64,000 nucleotides of DNA, taken from Hyparrhenia diplandra (lineage: Eukaryota; Streptophyta; Magnoliopsida; Poales; Poaceae). The stretch spans positions 558,001 to 622,000 of the forward strand of contig JADLZK010009384.1 of assembly GCA_015847255.1 (NCBI GenBank). The letters run 5' to 3'. Position numbers and translations under genes: made by a program. Positions 20,620 to 32,188 of this stretch are shown here, one piece after another. Within the stretch, counting starts at the first letter, position 1, and each line of letters starts with the position of its first letter. The notes beneath the pieces were generated by a model. It did no database searches and was not told the DNA's origin. It saw only the letters and a program-made list of their open reading frames with translations.

Positions 20620-21000
20620 TTATCGTTGTGATCTGATCCGGATCATAACAAAATCCTTCCATACGTACGCAGGATACACCGCTGCTTGGGTCCACTGGTC
20701 TGATGGGGATGTCATGTGAGCGGCTTCATGACAGTGTAGGCATGCTTGCCAAAACCAGGGAATCAAGTGATAACACGCGATGCACCTGCACATGTTGTAA
20801 AAATACGTTACACGGGATAAAATTGTAAACAACCGACAATGTTCGATTGATTAATCAAGTGTGAGGGAGGTGTATTTCATCCAAAAAAAAAGTGTGAGGG
20901 AAGTGTAAGCATGCACGATATTGAAACACAGGCAAACAATCAAGGTGTAGCCAATTTTTTTTACCCGAAGCGTACGCAGAGAGGCACACATTTTTATACA
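20620..21000 (-). pseudogene. tail of a third NLR unit (alpha and beta blocks)
   Basis: On the minus strand, 20956-21000 matches the end of the alpha exon (TGCGTACGCTTC then GGGTAAAA). An acceptor GTGCAG before 20785 opens a beta block, read RCIACYHLIPWF, WQACLHCHEAAH, SPSDQWTQAA, running to a TAA at 20620. Beta is unbroken and keeps all Cys/His positions. It lacks an LRR exon directly upstream; the LRR remnant at 32008-32070 is probably its separated partner. Confidence 0.55.
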
Positions 21001-21282
21001 AGGTAAAAAAAACGTGCCCTGTATCTAGTTGATGGTTTATAGTGTGTATAAGTTTTAATGCTACAAGTTTTTATACAAGGTAATACGAAATAAAAGTGAT
21101 GAATAACATTCCCAATGCAGGTTAACGCCACAAATGGGAACCAAGGAAAGCTAAGTTGGATAATCACTAAAGCTAAGTTGGATAATCACAAACGTTGAAT
21201 AATCACTTAATAATTGGGTTCCTTGTAACGACTCGTCTGATATTTGACTACCTGTCGTCTATTCTCACTATATATGAGCAGA
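21001..21282. repeat. intergenic DNA with short direct repeats
   Basis: Contains AAGCTAAGTTGGATAATCAC twice (about 21148-21190) and TTTTTATACAAGGTAA twice (about 20993 and 21068). No gene seen. Its right end is the target of element A. Confidence 0.6.
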
Positions 21283-22129
21283 TGAAAGGTCCCTTGTGGT
21301 TTTTGGTAATTGAGTGTCAACATTAGGTGAACTAATATGTGTGATTGAGATTATCCACAGGAAATTAGTTCACATGTGATGGTGCAATGAAGGAGCTTTA
21401 TTGCATATGTGACATGACATGGAGTCATGTGACTAAGGTGGTGAAGATTAAGACAAGGCTTGGCTTGATGGACCGTTGCAAGTGTGAAGGGCAAGTCGAG
21501 GGACTTGGCGCCCGATGGACCGACACAACGGTGAAGAGCAAGTGAGGTCAAGATCGATGGACCAAGAAGGTCATGTGATGATATGAAGTGGATCATATCA
21601 TTCTTGATCGTGTTGGTGCATGTGTTGCATCGACACTTGAAGATGGAGCGAGAATGGAAATGCACAAGGCAAAGGTATAACCTATAGGGCATTTCATTTC
21701 GCCGGTCATTGGAGCTTAGAGAAGTTTATGACCGGATTTAGGATAGATGGCCGTACTATCAAGAGGGGCAAACTTGTTTGCATATCGGTCATCTAGTGCC
21801 ACTTGAGCGATCTAACTTTGCGATGTGTTAGGATCGAAAGTGGCGTGGTAAGAGCAAGAGAAAAATCCTTTGAAAATGATTGTGAAAATGCTAACACACA
21901 TGCACATGGTGATGTACACTTGGTGGTGTTGGCACATTTGCAAAGGAGAAGTTGTTTCGGTGTTTTTCGGACACTTGGACTGCTCTTAGAGTGGAATACT
22001 GCTTTGATCCATTGTGAGTTGGATCAAGTAACCATGTGGGTTGTGTAGCACTCTGAGTAAGCTTTCCATAGAGTCCAAGATCATCGAAAATGGAGTTCGG
22101 ATGAAGGAGATATCGCCGTTTTACCGAAA

Positions 22130-22380
22130 GCGGTGGTCCGACCCGACCGCGACCGGCCGCATGCACTTCGACCGACGGACCGTGTGTGGTTCGGTCAAAG
22201 AAGGAGAGAGCATGTTTTCGTGGTTGATCTCGGGGAGTGACGGACGCATGCACCGGAAGCATGACCGGACACATGATTTCCTGACCGGACGCATGCACAG
22301 GGGTTCTAATTTTGGCAGGTTGGGTTTGTCGTTTCTGACCGGACTCATCGACCGGACGCATGCATGAGTCCGGTCGGCGC
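22130..22380 (+). repeat. CCGGAC/GCATGC palindrome array in LTR (A, 5')
   Basis: A GC-rich stretch with many copies of ACCGGACGCATGC-like units. It includes an inverted pair GACCGGACTCAT ... ATGAGTCCGGTC about 60 bp upstream of the TATA box. CCGGAC palindromes in the LTR are a known Sirevirus feature. A role in transcription is inferred. Confidence 0.6.
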
Positions 22381-22440
22381 GTTCGGTCGGCCCGCAGGAA
22401 TTACATGTCCCTCCCCAATGGCTCTATTTTGGCTTGTGGC

Positions 22441-22448
22441 TATAAATA
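22441..22448 (+). promoter_or_regulatory. LTR TATA box (A, 5')
   Basis: TATAAATA follows GCTTGTGGC and lies about 1.1 kb before the LTR end. It is conserved in the other LTRs at 29839 and 44780, so it is the likely core promoter of the family. Confidence 0.65.
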
Positions 22449-23546
22449 GAGGTGGTGGCCGGCTTTGGCTGGTTGCTTAGCACCTTGGGGACTTTGTGTC
22501 CATGCTTGAGAGTGCTTGAGAGCCCTCCCACTCACATATGCTTGATATCGTTCATCCGATTGAGTGAGAGATCGAGTTCTAGTGCGTTGCGTTGAGAGAT
22601 CGCATTCGTGGCACTAGGTGATCGTGTTGCAAGCCGGTGTGCTTGTTTCTCTTGGAGGTTGCCACCTCCTAGACGGCTTGGTGGCAAGAGACTTCGTGAA
22701 GCACGCAAAGAAGATTGTGCGGTGCTCCGAAGAAGAGATTGTGAGAGGTTCGTGCTCACCTCGCGGGGATCGTGAACAGCAACTCTAGTGGAGCGTGTCA
22801 TTGAGCTACCACACTTGTGTGTGGGTTCACACGGTACCCTCTGAGGGATTGGCTAGAGGACTCACACGGTGTGAGGGACTCGATCGAGCTCCCAACGGTG
22901 GGATTTGGCATGGCCATTAAGCTTGAGAATCATCACCGGGTGATTTGCCAAACCGTGAAACCACTAAAAGTGTTGGTCGACACAACGAAGTAGGGGAAGT
23001 TGGCAAGCTTCAGAGACCTCGGTAAAAAATCACGGTGTCATCTTGTGTCCACACTTCGCGGTGGTTTGCAATCTCTCCATCTCAAGCATTGTTCTTACAT
23101 TCATATGTATTGTGCTTGTGCTTGAGTAGAGTAGTTGTAACTATCTAGCTTGTGTAGCTTGTTTAGTTACTTTGCTTAGCTTGTGTAGCTAGGTAATTTG
23201 AGCCTTTGGGTTAGGCGTGTGTTGCCTTGTCCATTGTGCATCTAGTGAGCTTAGGGGCTTTGTGCTTGTGCTTACTAGATTTGTGTAGGAGATCACCCTT
23301 GCTTAAAGTACTAGTGCTTAGGTTTGTGTGACCTTGCATTAGAATTGATTAGGAGCTCAAGCTAGGCTTGTCACCTGACTCTTCTTGTGTAGGATCTTTT
23401 GTGAGGTGATTTAGAGTCTTAGTTAGAGGGGTGAAGTCTTGGCTAGACCGATAAGTTTAATTCCGCATTTATTTCGGTTAGCCGATACGATTAGTTTTTA
23501 AAAGGGACTATTCACCCCCCTCTAGTCCCCATCTCAACCCTTCACG

Positions 23547-23560
23547 TGGTATCGAGCTAG
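23547..23560 (+). other. element A primer-binding site, degenerate
   Basis: TGGTATCGAGCTAG begins two bases after the LTR. Element B has TGGTATCAGAGCCG at the same place, the normal initiator-Met form. Element A has lost one A and differs further on. Confidence 0.7.
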
Positions 23561-23592
23561 GTCTCTTTTAGTGATCTTAACCGCCCGAGAGG

Positions 23593-25535
23593 ATGGTGAC
23601 TAGTGGGCTAGATGATGCTTGTTTGAGTGACACACACATTTTTGATGGCACACACTTTGCACGATGGAAACATCGTATGCTTGATCATTTTCGTGCTTTA
23701 GGTCCTAAGTTTTGGTGGATCGTGGTTGTTGGCTTTACTTATGACTTGGATGAGAGCGATCTAACCCAAGCTCAAAGTGATTGCTTAACACTCGATGCAC
23801 AAGCCCAAGTATTTCTAATCGATGCTTTGAGAGATGAAGTTTATGGTAGGGTGATGTCATCGAGAAGTGCCCATGATATGTGGATGGCACTCAAGACCTT
23901 CTATTATGATGACTACTCCTCGTGGGATGATGGAAAATTCAAGAAGGAGGAAGATCACATAGAGAGGAGGCACATGAGGATGTTGAGCATGATCACAACT
24001 CGGTGATTGTGAAGGATTGCTCCACCTCATGGTCAAGTGAAGATGATGCAAGATCTACCACAAGTTCACTTGACAAGGTTGATGATGATGCTTCAAGTGG
24101 TGCAAGCGATGATTCTACCTCAAGCACACTTGATGCAAATGATGATGGTTCATGCTCGGTTGATGAAGCTACTACAAGTTCATCCACTACATCAACATAT
24201 TGTCTCATGTCACAAGGTGACACCAAGGTATCAAATGACAATGTGATTGATCATGTTGATTCTTATGATGAGCTTGTTAGTAGACTTGCTAGCATGAATA
24301 TTTCTTTAGAAAAAGAGAAAGCTAAAACAATGAACTTGGAAAATGAAAACTCTTTTCTAAAGAAAACATGTGAACAACAAGAGCATCTACTTTATGTTAC
24401 TACTTGTTCACATGAAGTGCTAAAATTGTCTCATGAGGAACTTAGTGTTACTCATGATAACTGGTATAAGACCATGCTTTTCTCACTAAGAAGTTTTCAA
24501 ATGAAGAATCTAAAACTAGTGAGAGCTCATCACATGGGTCATTTGATCAATCACATATTTGTGCTAACCCTTGTGATGTAGGCAAAAAGCATGTATCCAC
24601 CTCTTGTGATGATTTACTTGCTATGCCATGTTCTTCATATTTAGATGCTTGTTCTTCTTCTATGTCTTGTGAGACTAACCTTTTGAAGGAGAATGATGAG
24701 CTCAAAAAGAAAGTGAAGAATTTGAGCAACCGATTAGAGAGAGGTGCTACAACTCCAAGGTCCTCTTCGAGCAAATTATGAAGAATCCAAGAAGCCTACA
24801 TGATAAGAGTGGTCTTGGGTTCATAAAGAAGAAGATGACCAAAAGTGGGAGGAAGATAGCAAAGAAGGTCAAGAAGTAAGAAAAGGCGAAGCTATCTCAT
24901 TTCATGTGCTATCAATGCCATGAAAAGGGACATCTTGCAAAGGCTTGTCCAAACGAAGAAAAGCTCAAGTTGAAGCAACAAGAGAAGCTTCAACCAAAGC
25001 CCCAAGATCAAGTCAAGATCAACCATGAAGCTAAAGTTGATGACTTGAAGATCAAGAAGAAAACAAGAAGGGATGATAGAGCTTATGCAAGGCATCCAAC
25101 TCATATTCAAGATGCCAAGATGATGAGCAAGAATCAAGTTGAGAAGAAAGACGTGGCTCACATCAAGTGTCATAGTTGTGATAAATTAGGTCACCTAGCT
25201 TCGGGTTGTCCAAACAAGCTTGAGAAGAAGGCTCAAGCAAGCAAGATGAAGCAAGGCAAGAAGGAGCATCAAATGAGCAAGAAAGAAAAGGCTCAACAAA
25301 AGAGAAGATGCTACTTATAAGGGGAAAGGGGACACATGGCTCATTCATGTCCCTAGGTAATGATTCTAAGCCGATTTCAATTGATGATGATATTGTGCTT
25401 AGAAAGGATGACAATGGTACCTCCTTGGTTGCTATTGCAAAACATCCCGCTACTCATACTAAGGCATTGCCTAAGTATGTTGCACCTAACTTGAGAGGAC
25501 CCAAACAAGTTTGGGTACCATCAAAAAGTGGATGA
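23593..25535 (+). pseudogene. element A gag, frame-broken
   Basis: It begins at ATG 23593 with FDGTHFARWKHRMLDHF (DUF4219/UBN2-like). An acidic Ser/Asp-rich linker and a coiled coil follow (ELVSRLASMNISLEKEKAK). Next come CCHC knuckle 1 (CYQCHEKGHLAKACP, 24907) and knuckle 2 (CHSCDKLGHLASGCP, about 25168). The third (GHMAHSCP, about 25330) has lost its first half to a stop (TAA where B reads TGC). It ends KQVWVPSK near 25530. Breaks include a frame change at about 24000, others near 24470-24770, and a stop replacing Gln at about 24880. No protease follows. Confidence 0.8.
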
Positions 25536-28500
25536 ATGTGTGTAGGTACCATGGCATTGGAGGCTTGATTCAATTGAGTTCACATTGTTCATCATGTTAT
25601 TGAGTCATGTAATGAAGCCTAGAGCTATTATATCCCAATGCCAAATCATGACAAGTGAAGTCCAAGTGCTACAACATACAAGTGCTATAGTTCAAGTTGT
25701 GGTGATTCATTGGAATTATTTGATGGCTTGCAATACTTATGATGAAGCTTGCTATTTGATGATCATGATCTACAAAGGTATATTTCTAGTTGATCATACA
25801 TATTTGGGTGCATATGAGTTGATTGAATTGGATATATATGCACATGTTGCTTTGCTATGAGATGCTTGAATGGATTAAATGTTTAGTAGTCAAATTTGAG
25901 TTGGTTTGAATGGATATGATCATGAGATGACATTTAGTATGTGATTTCAATGGATATATGTCTTGTGATAGTACTCAAACAAGTTAGGATCAAGTTTGAT
26001 TCAAATTGTTGAAGCATAGCTCAATTGCTCAAATCTGTCCATGTTTGCAAAATCTGAGTGAGCTGTGATCTTAGCCATATTTGGATGATCAAATCTTGTT
26101 GGAATGGCTTGAAATTTGATATGCATGCTCTATACCTATGGTACAAGATGCTGTAAAAATTTCATGATGTTTGAACAAGGGATACTTCAGTTTTGGAGTA
26201 GAACTTGTCAGCTATGTTGCAGCAGTTTTCAGCATATAGTAGTGTGGAAAGGTGTGAAATCTGGTAGCAATCCATACGGGCTATGGAGCTCAAATTTTTA
26301 TGGCTACTAGATGACTTAGTGTTGCACATCTCCACCAAATTTCGTGGCATTTCAACATGTACATTGAGAGTTATGGTTCATTCATTGAGATGTACAAAAT
26401 CTGCCAGAAAAGTGACAAACATTGGATTGATCAAGAGTCACTATCATTGAAAGGTCCTCAAGTTGGAATCATGTTGATAAGTGTTTGAGGCACCTAAGTT
26501 TGGTTTTGAATTGAGTTAGAAGCATGACTGGCAATGAGTACAAAAGCCATTGATTTTGGGGGAGTGTACTTTGTACACATCTAGTACTCTAGTTGAAGAT
26601 CAAAACCAAGCTCAATATGGAAAGCAAAGAAATAGACTCAAGTGATCATTGGATATCTTTGGAAGAAAGAAAAGGACTTAAAGAAGAATCAAGTCTATTC
26701 ATCATATCAAGTTCATCTTGTGGATCAATCAACCAAACTCAATTCAAGTGAGTATCAAGAATGGTTCTTGGATAAGAGGTCACTTCTCCCGTCGGGGACA
26801 TGCCGCCTTCGTAGGTAAAACCAAGCACCGGCTTGGATGGCTAACATGGAAGTGAGAATCTAGGAATTATTGGAGATGCTTAGTTGAAGAAATCAAAAGG
26901 GTTGATCAATAGAAGAAAGCAAGCAATACCCAAATAGAGAGATATTTCATGCAAGATTCAAATGGTTTTCTCTCTTGCAAGCAAAGATCAAAAAGAAAGC
27001 AAGCCAACCACAACAAGTAGTGCACTTGATCATTAGTGGTTTTCCATTCATATGGGTGAAGCATGGAATTCATATTGGTATATTTTGTCTTCACCAAGCT
27101 ATTGGATTGGACTTCATGATGCTAGTTGGAGAGCTAAATTGGAATCTAATGACTATCCTCTACTCCAACATAGCAAGGTGAAATTGTTTGACATATGCAT
27201 TCATAATTTGCTAAGAACTTGCTAGTGCATATAGTCATACATAGTAATCATTCATGAAAATCAAATGTTTTAATGCTTATATGGTACCACTATTGCTTTT
27301 ATGCTTTGTATGATCTAGTGGTAGCATATGACATTTTCATGAGCAAGTGAACCCATAGTATTTGATCTAGAGAATGAGCATTCAAGTACTTCAACTCAAC
27401 ATTGTCAAGATAACCCTTAGCATGAGGTGTAAAGAAGCTTGTCATTGGTTCAAACCGAGTCAGATTATTTGTGCAAGTGATCTAGATCAAGTCAAAGAGA
27501 AAGAAGCTCATGGAAACAATATAGTTCAAGAATTGGATACAATTGATAAATCATTTCAAGTGGCTACCACATTGCAAGTTTCAAGAAATGGCTAGATCAT
27601 TACATCATCTTTACACGTGGTATTCCCTTCATGGTATCTTTCACGTGGTTTTCAACTCAAGTAATGTCTAGTACATGAAATTGGTGGTTTCACAAGTGAT
27701 CCTCAACTTTAAATGATCAATTCAACTCAATGAAGCTACCCTCACCAACAAGGATTCAATTGGATTGACATATGCTTTGACATAGGGGAGGTGTCCCACC
27801 TCAAGGTATCAAGGTCAAGGATCCTACAAGTAACCTACATGTGGCATTTCAAGATGATCTTCAAAGCCTTCACATGTGGTAGTTACAAGTGGTGTCATTC
27901 CAACATATGGTGGTGTCCATCAAAAATGAAGATTCAATAATCAACCATCTATCCCTAGTCACAACCTTTGTATCAATAGAGGCATACCCTTTATGGAAAT
28001 TGATGACAAAGAGGGAGAAATTGGACAAAGATATGTATGTGTCTTTGGATATATATGACAAAGGATATATATGACAAAGGGGATGAAAATATGGACATAG
28101 AACAAGAGAGAGCAAGATTGAAGATTAGAAGAGGATCAATATTCTTGGACAAAGGAGAAGCACACAAGTTGGGGAGCAAGCTCATGAACTTGTTTGATTG
28201 CATTTGATATGTGCATATTCATGTGCTTGCTTGCATTTGCATAAGTTTTTAAATTCTATATGCAATGCTTGTGTGGTGTATGCTAGTCATAGAACTTGAT
28301 TGATGATATGATAACTAGCATGCATAGGTTGTAGCTAGACATATATAGTTTTTCACGTGGATCAAGAGCCATAGCATATAATGTTGATCTCATATGGTAT
28401 CTTGAGTTTTGGTGTATGTCTAGTTACATGGATGATGCTAAGGATGAACTTCAAATGTGCAACTTCGATTGGTATCACGCTTCAAAGGTTTATCCTATAT

Positions 28501-28666
28501 ACCTTAGCATCACCTTGTAGTGTTAACCCTCCCAAAATTTCTATATTTATGTATGTGTGCAAACCTTGAATTCAAATCAATTGGGCGCACATATAGGGGG
28601 AGTTACCACTACCAAGTGTGAATTAATCTTCAATTCCATATCTTTGTAGTGTTGCCATCAATTACC
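25536..28666 (+). other. element A non-coding tail
   Basis: 3.1 kb without a significant frame but clearly conserved with 50845-53722 of element B. It includes a GTGTAC-TTT-GTACAC palindrome after a purine tract (26564-26578). Conservation between two elements of different age suggests structural or packaging importance, or simply common descent. Confidence 0.7.
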
Positions 28667-28679
28667 AAAAGGGGGAGAT
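28667..28679 (+). other. element A polypurine tract
   Basis: AAAAGGGGGAGAT is immediately before the 3' LTR. Confidence 0.85.
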
Positions 28680-30944
28680 TGAAAGGTCCCTTGTGGTTTT
28701 TGGTAATTGAGTGTCAACATTAGGTGAACTAATATGTGTGATTGAGATTATCCACAGGAAATTAGTTCACATGTGATGGTGCAATGAAGGAGCTTTATTG
28801 CATATGTGACATGACATGGAGTCATGTGACCAAGGTGGTGAAGATCAAGACAAGGCTTGGCTTGATGGACCGGTTGCAAGTGTGAAGGGCAAGTCGAGGG
28901 ACTTGGCGCCGATGGACCGACTTAACGGTGAAGAGCAAGTGAGGTCAAGATCGATGGACCAAGAAGATCTTGTGATGATATGAAGTGGATCATATCATTC
29001 TTGATCGTGTTGGTGCATGTGTTGCATCGACACTTGAAGATGGAGCAGAATGGAAATGCACAAGGCAAAGGTATAACCTATAGGGCATTTCATTTCACGG
29101 ATCATTGGAGCTTAGAGAAGTTTATGACCGGATTTAGGATAGATGGCCGTACTATCAAGAGGGGCAAACTTGTTTGCATATCGGTCATCTAGTGCCACTT
29201 GAGCGATCTAACTTTGCGATGTGTTAGGATCGAGTGGCGTGGTAAGAGCAAGAGAAAATCCTTTGAAAATGATTGTGAAAATGCTAACACACATGCACAT
29301 GGTGATGTACACTTGGTGGTGTTGGCACATTTGCAAAGGAGAAGTTGTTTTCGTGTTTTTCGGACATTTGGACTGCTCTTAGAGTGGAATATTGCTTTGA
29401 TCCATTGTGAGTTGGATCAAGTAACCATGTGGGTTGTGTAGCACTCTGAGTAAGCTTTCCATAGAGTCCAAGATCATCGAAAACGGAGTTCGGATGAAGG
29501 AGATATCGCCGTTTTACCGAAAGCGGTGTTGGTCCGACCGGACCCGCGATCGGACGCATGCACGCCGACCGACGCACGGTGTGTGGTTCCGGTCAAAGAA
29601 ACAGAGAGCATGTTTTCGTGGTTGATCTCGGGGGAGTGACGGGACGCATGCACCGGAAGCATGCCGGACGCATGATTTCTCGACCGGACGCATGCAATGG
29701 GGGTTCTAATTTTGGCGGAGTTGGGTTTGTCGTTTCGCCGGACTCATCGGCCGGACGCATGCATGAGTCCGGTCGGCGCGTCGGTCGGCCCGCTAGAATT
29801 GTATGTCCCTCCCCAACAGCTCTATTTTGGCTTGTGGCTATAAATAGAGGTGGTGGCCGGCTTTGGCTGGTTGCTTAGCACCTTGGGGACTTTGTGTCCA
29901 TGCTTGAGAGTGCTTGAGAGCCCTCCCACTCACATATGCTTGATATCGTTCATCCGATTGAGTGAGAGATCGAGTTCTAGTGCGTTGCGTTGAGAGATCG
30001 CATTCGTGGCACTAGGTGATCATGTTGCAAGCCGGTGTGCTTGTTTCTCTTGGAGGTTGCCACCTCCTAGACGGGTTGGTGGCAAGAGACTTCGTGAAGC
30101 ACGCAAAGAAGATTGTGCAGTGCTCCGAAGAAGAGATTGTGAGAGGTTCGTGCTCACCTCGCGGGGATCGTAAAGAGCAACTCTAGTGGAGCGTGTCATT
30201 GAGCTACCACACTTGTGTGTGGGTTCACACGGTACCCTCTGAGGGATTGGCTAGAGGACTCACACTGTGTGAGGGACTCGATCGAGCTCCCAACTGTGGG
30301 ATTTGGCACTGGCCATTAAGCTTGAGAATCATCACCGGGTGATTTGCCAAACCGTGGAACCACTAAAGTGTTGGTCGACACAACGAGGAGTAGGGGGAAG
30401 TTGGCAAGCTTCCCGAGACCTCGGTAAAAAATCACCGGTGTCACCTTGTGTCTACACTTCGCGGTGGTTTGCAATCTCTCCATCTCAAGCATTGTTCTTA
30501 CATTCATATATATTGTGCTTGTGCTTGAGTAGAGTAGTTGTAACTATCTAGCTTGTGTAGCTTGTTTAGTTACTTTGCTTAGCTTGTGTAGCTAGGTAAT
30601 TTGAGCCTTTGGGTTAGGCGTGTGTTGCCTTGTCCATTGTGCATCTAGTGAGCTTAGGGGCTTTGTGCTTGTGCTTACTAGATTTTTGTAGAACTCACCC
30701 TTGCTTAAAGTACTAGTGCTTAGGTTTGTGTGACCTTGCATTAAAATTGATTAGGAGCTCAAGCTAGGCTTGTCACCTCACTCTTCTTGTGTAGGATCTT
30801 TTGTGAGGTGATTTAGAGTCTTAGTTAGAGGGGTGAAGTCTTGGCTAGACCGATAAGTTTAATTCGCATTTGTTTTGGTTAGCCGGTGCGATTAGTTTTT
30901 AAAGGGACTATTCACCCCCCTCTAGTCCCCATCTCGACCCTTCA
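28680..30944 (+). repeat. element A 3' LTR
   Basis: 2265 bp, partner of 21283-23544, with the TATA box at 29839-29846 and the CCGGAC array at about 29530-29785. It ends CCTTCA at 30944. Confidence 0.93.
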
Positions 30945-31691
30945 GCCAGAAAGCACAAGGCACGGTAGCACGACCGGAGGCACTAATTTTTGGCCCGACA
31001 CAAACACGCAAGACGGCCCGGTTGGATTCGGGCTTTGGGCCGCACGAAGCCCGCTGCAGGCCGTGCTTGGGCCGACCTCAGGCACGCAGGCCGGCACGTC
31101 ACGGCACGGTTTTTAGCCAAAGGCCGGTGAGGATGATCCAGCAGCACAAGTCTAGCAGCCTAACAATCAATCCAGCCCACAACACCTCTCCCTCAGGACC
31201 CTCACTTAACACAGAGAGCACCTCGTTGTAGATTCCCGTCCCGGCGTCACAGAGACCTCACCCTCCGAGCTGCGCGGCGGCGCCCTCCTCTCCGTGCTGG
31301 CGTGGCGGCGGTGTCCTCCTCGGAGCTTGCGTGGGGTGTCGGCGGCCTGCCGAGCTCGCGCGGTGGCGCCCTCCCCCGGGGGCGGGCTCGCGCGCGGCGG
31401 CGCCTTCCCGGCAGCTCGCGCGGCGGCGCCCTCCTGCAGCTCGCGGCGGCGGCAGCCTCCACCTAGCGACGGCGGCGGCCTCGAGCCGGCGGCGACGGCG
31501 GCGGCCTCGATCTTCTTCCCTGCTGCAGCGGGCACCGGGCCGTGCTTAAAAGGGCCAGCCCGGCACGGAAAACGGCCCATGGGCCGTGCCTGGGGCCTGT
31601 GCAGGCACGATGGCCCGCAGGCCATTCAGGCCCGTGCCTAACGGGCCGTGCCGCTGCGCGGGCGGGCCGGGCCGCCTGGTGCACATGTATA
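30945..31691. mobile_element. hAT-like (Dart-type) DNA transposon sequence
   Basis: Both sides are crowded with GGCCCG, GGCACGG and GGGCCGTGCC words in both orientations, like the subterminal regions of Dart-type hAT elements. The middle (about 31270-31510) is a GC minisatellite built on GCGGCGGCGCCCTCC. Element A cuts the left end: TATATATGAGCA at 21269, reversed, resembles TATACATGTGCA at the right end (31680-31691). An 8-bp target duplication could not be shown, so class and borders are tentative. Confidence 0.35.
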
Positions 31692-32188
31692 GGTGAGGGG
31701 CGAACTTGAGGAATTCATTCATCATTGCTGTGCATACAACACGGATATACTCGGTAAGTCTGTAGGCTGTAGAAGTGGCCTTTTGCATCTGCAGGGAAGA
31801 TAAATGGAACCCCCAAAAACATTGTAATGTAGAGAGTGTATAAACTGTTTAACTGAAAACAGAGAACGTGTAAATCGTACACCAGAAGGGCAAGAACGTT
31901 CAGCTGCCGCGAACTGAACAATACGGGTTTAATTCAATGAATAAAGAAAGAAAACAGAGTACCTAGAAATAAAATTTGTTTGATGAAGGTTGTCTTAATT
32001 TACCTACCTTGGGCAGTGGCTGAACCACTGATATTTGTCTGAAAGCACAAAGGATCGCGTGTGTGGAGTTGATTCAACTTGCATACATCTTATAAGCATT
32101 TACAAAGTATCGACATGTGTAACTGTACGCCAGCGGAACATCTTTCTACTCATCGCATATAATTAATACATATATGTTCTAAAATTCT
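31692..32188 (-). pseudogene. third NLR: remnant of LRR exon end
   Basis: On the minus strand, 32070-32008 matches the last codons of the NLR1 and NLR2 LRR exon (TRDPLCFQTNISGSA against TRDPFSFETNISRSA). It has the same exon-end donor CAAG/GTAGGT and intron-like DNA after it (31700-32000). Everything 5' of TRDP is gone. With the alpha/beta tail at 20620-21000 this is what remains of a middle NLR unit. The DNA at 32096-32140 and 32268-32330 also repeats itself (CATGTGTAACTGTACGCCA). Confidence 0.6.

Larger units (their letters stand above)
21283..23544 (+). repeat. element A 5' LTR
   Basis: 2262 bp, TGAAAGGTCCC...CCTTCA. Compared with 28680-30944 it shows only scattered substitutions and small indels, indicating a young insertion. 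Confidence 0.93.
21283..30944 (+). mobile_element. element A: gag-only Sirevirus-like LTR retrotransposon
   Basis: Two nearly identical LTRs of 2.26 kb enclose 5.1 kb. The internal region has a Met-type primer site, one gag-like frame set with three CCHC knuckles, and about 3.1 kb of non-coding DNA ending in a polypurine tract. No protease, integrase, reverse transcriptase or RNase H is present. Flanks are GCAGA (21278-21282) and GCCAGA (30945-30950), a target duplication with one extra base. Long LTRs, CCGGAC-type palindromic arrays and a gag ending KQVWVPSK point to the Sirevirus (Maximus) branch of Copia. It would need pol from a partner element. Confidence 0.85.

Noticed and set aside
21891..22361. 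156-codon minus-strand frame recurring in the LTRs (also 44230-44757)
   Set aside because: Antisense to the LTR. It is open because of the repeat array and is shortened in the other LTR (29284-29577).
22130..22380. Repeat array as CRISPR-like
   Set aside because: Units are irregularly spaced, palindromic and lie in an LTR promoter of a plant element. No spacer structure.
31206..31641. Long Ala/Arg/Pro-rich open frames on both strands
   Set aside because: They come from the GC minisatellite (GCGGCGGCGCCCTCC units) inside the hAT-like sequence. No domain; open in several frames at once.
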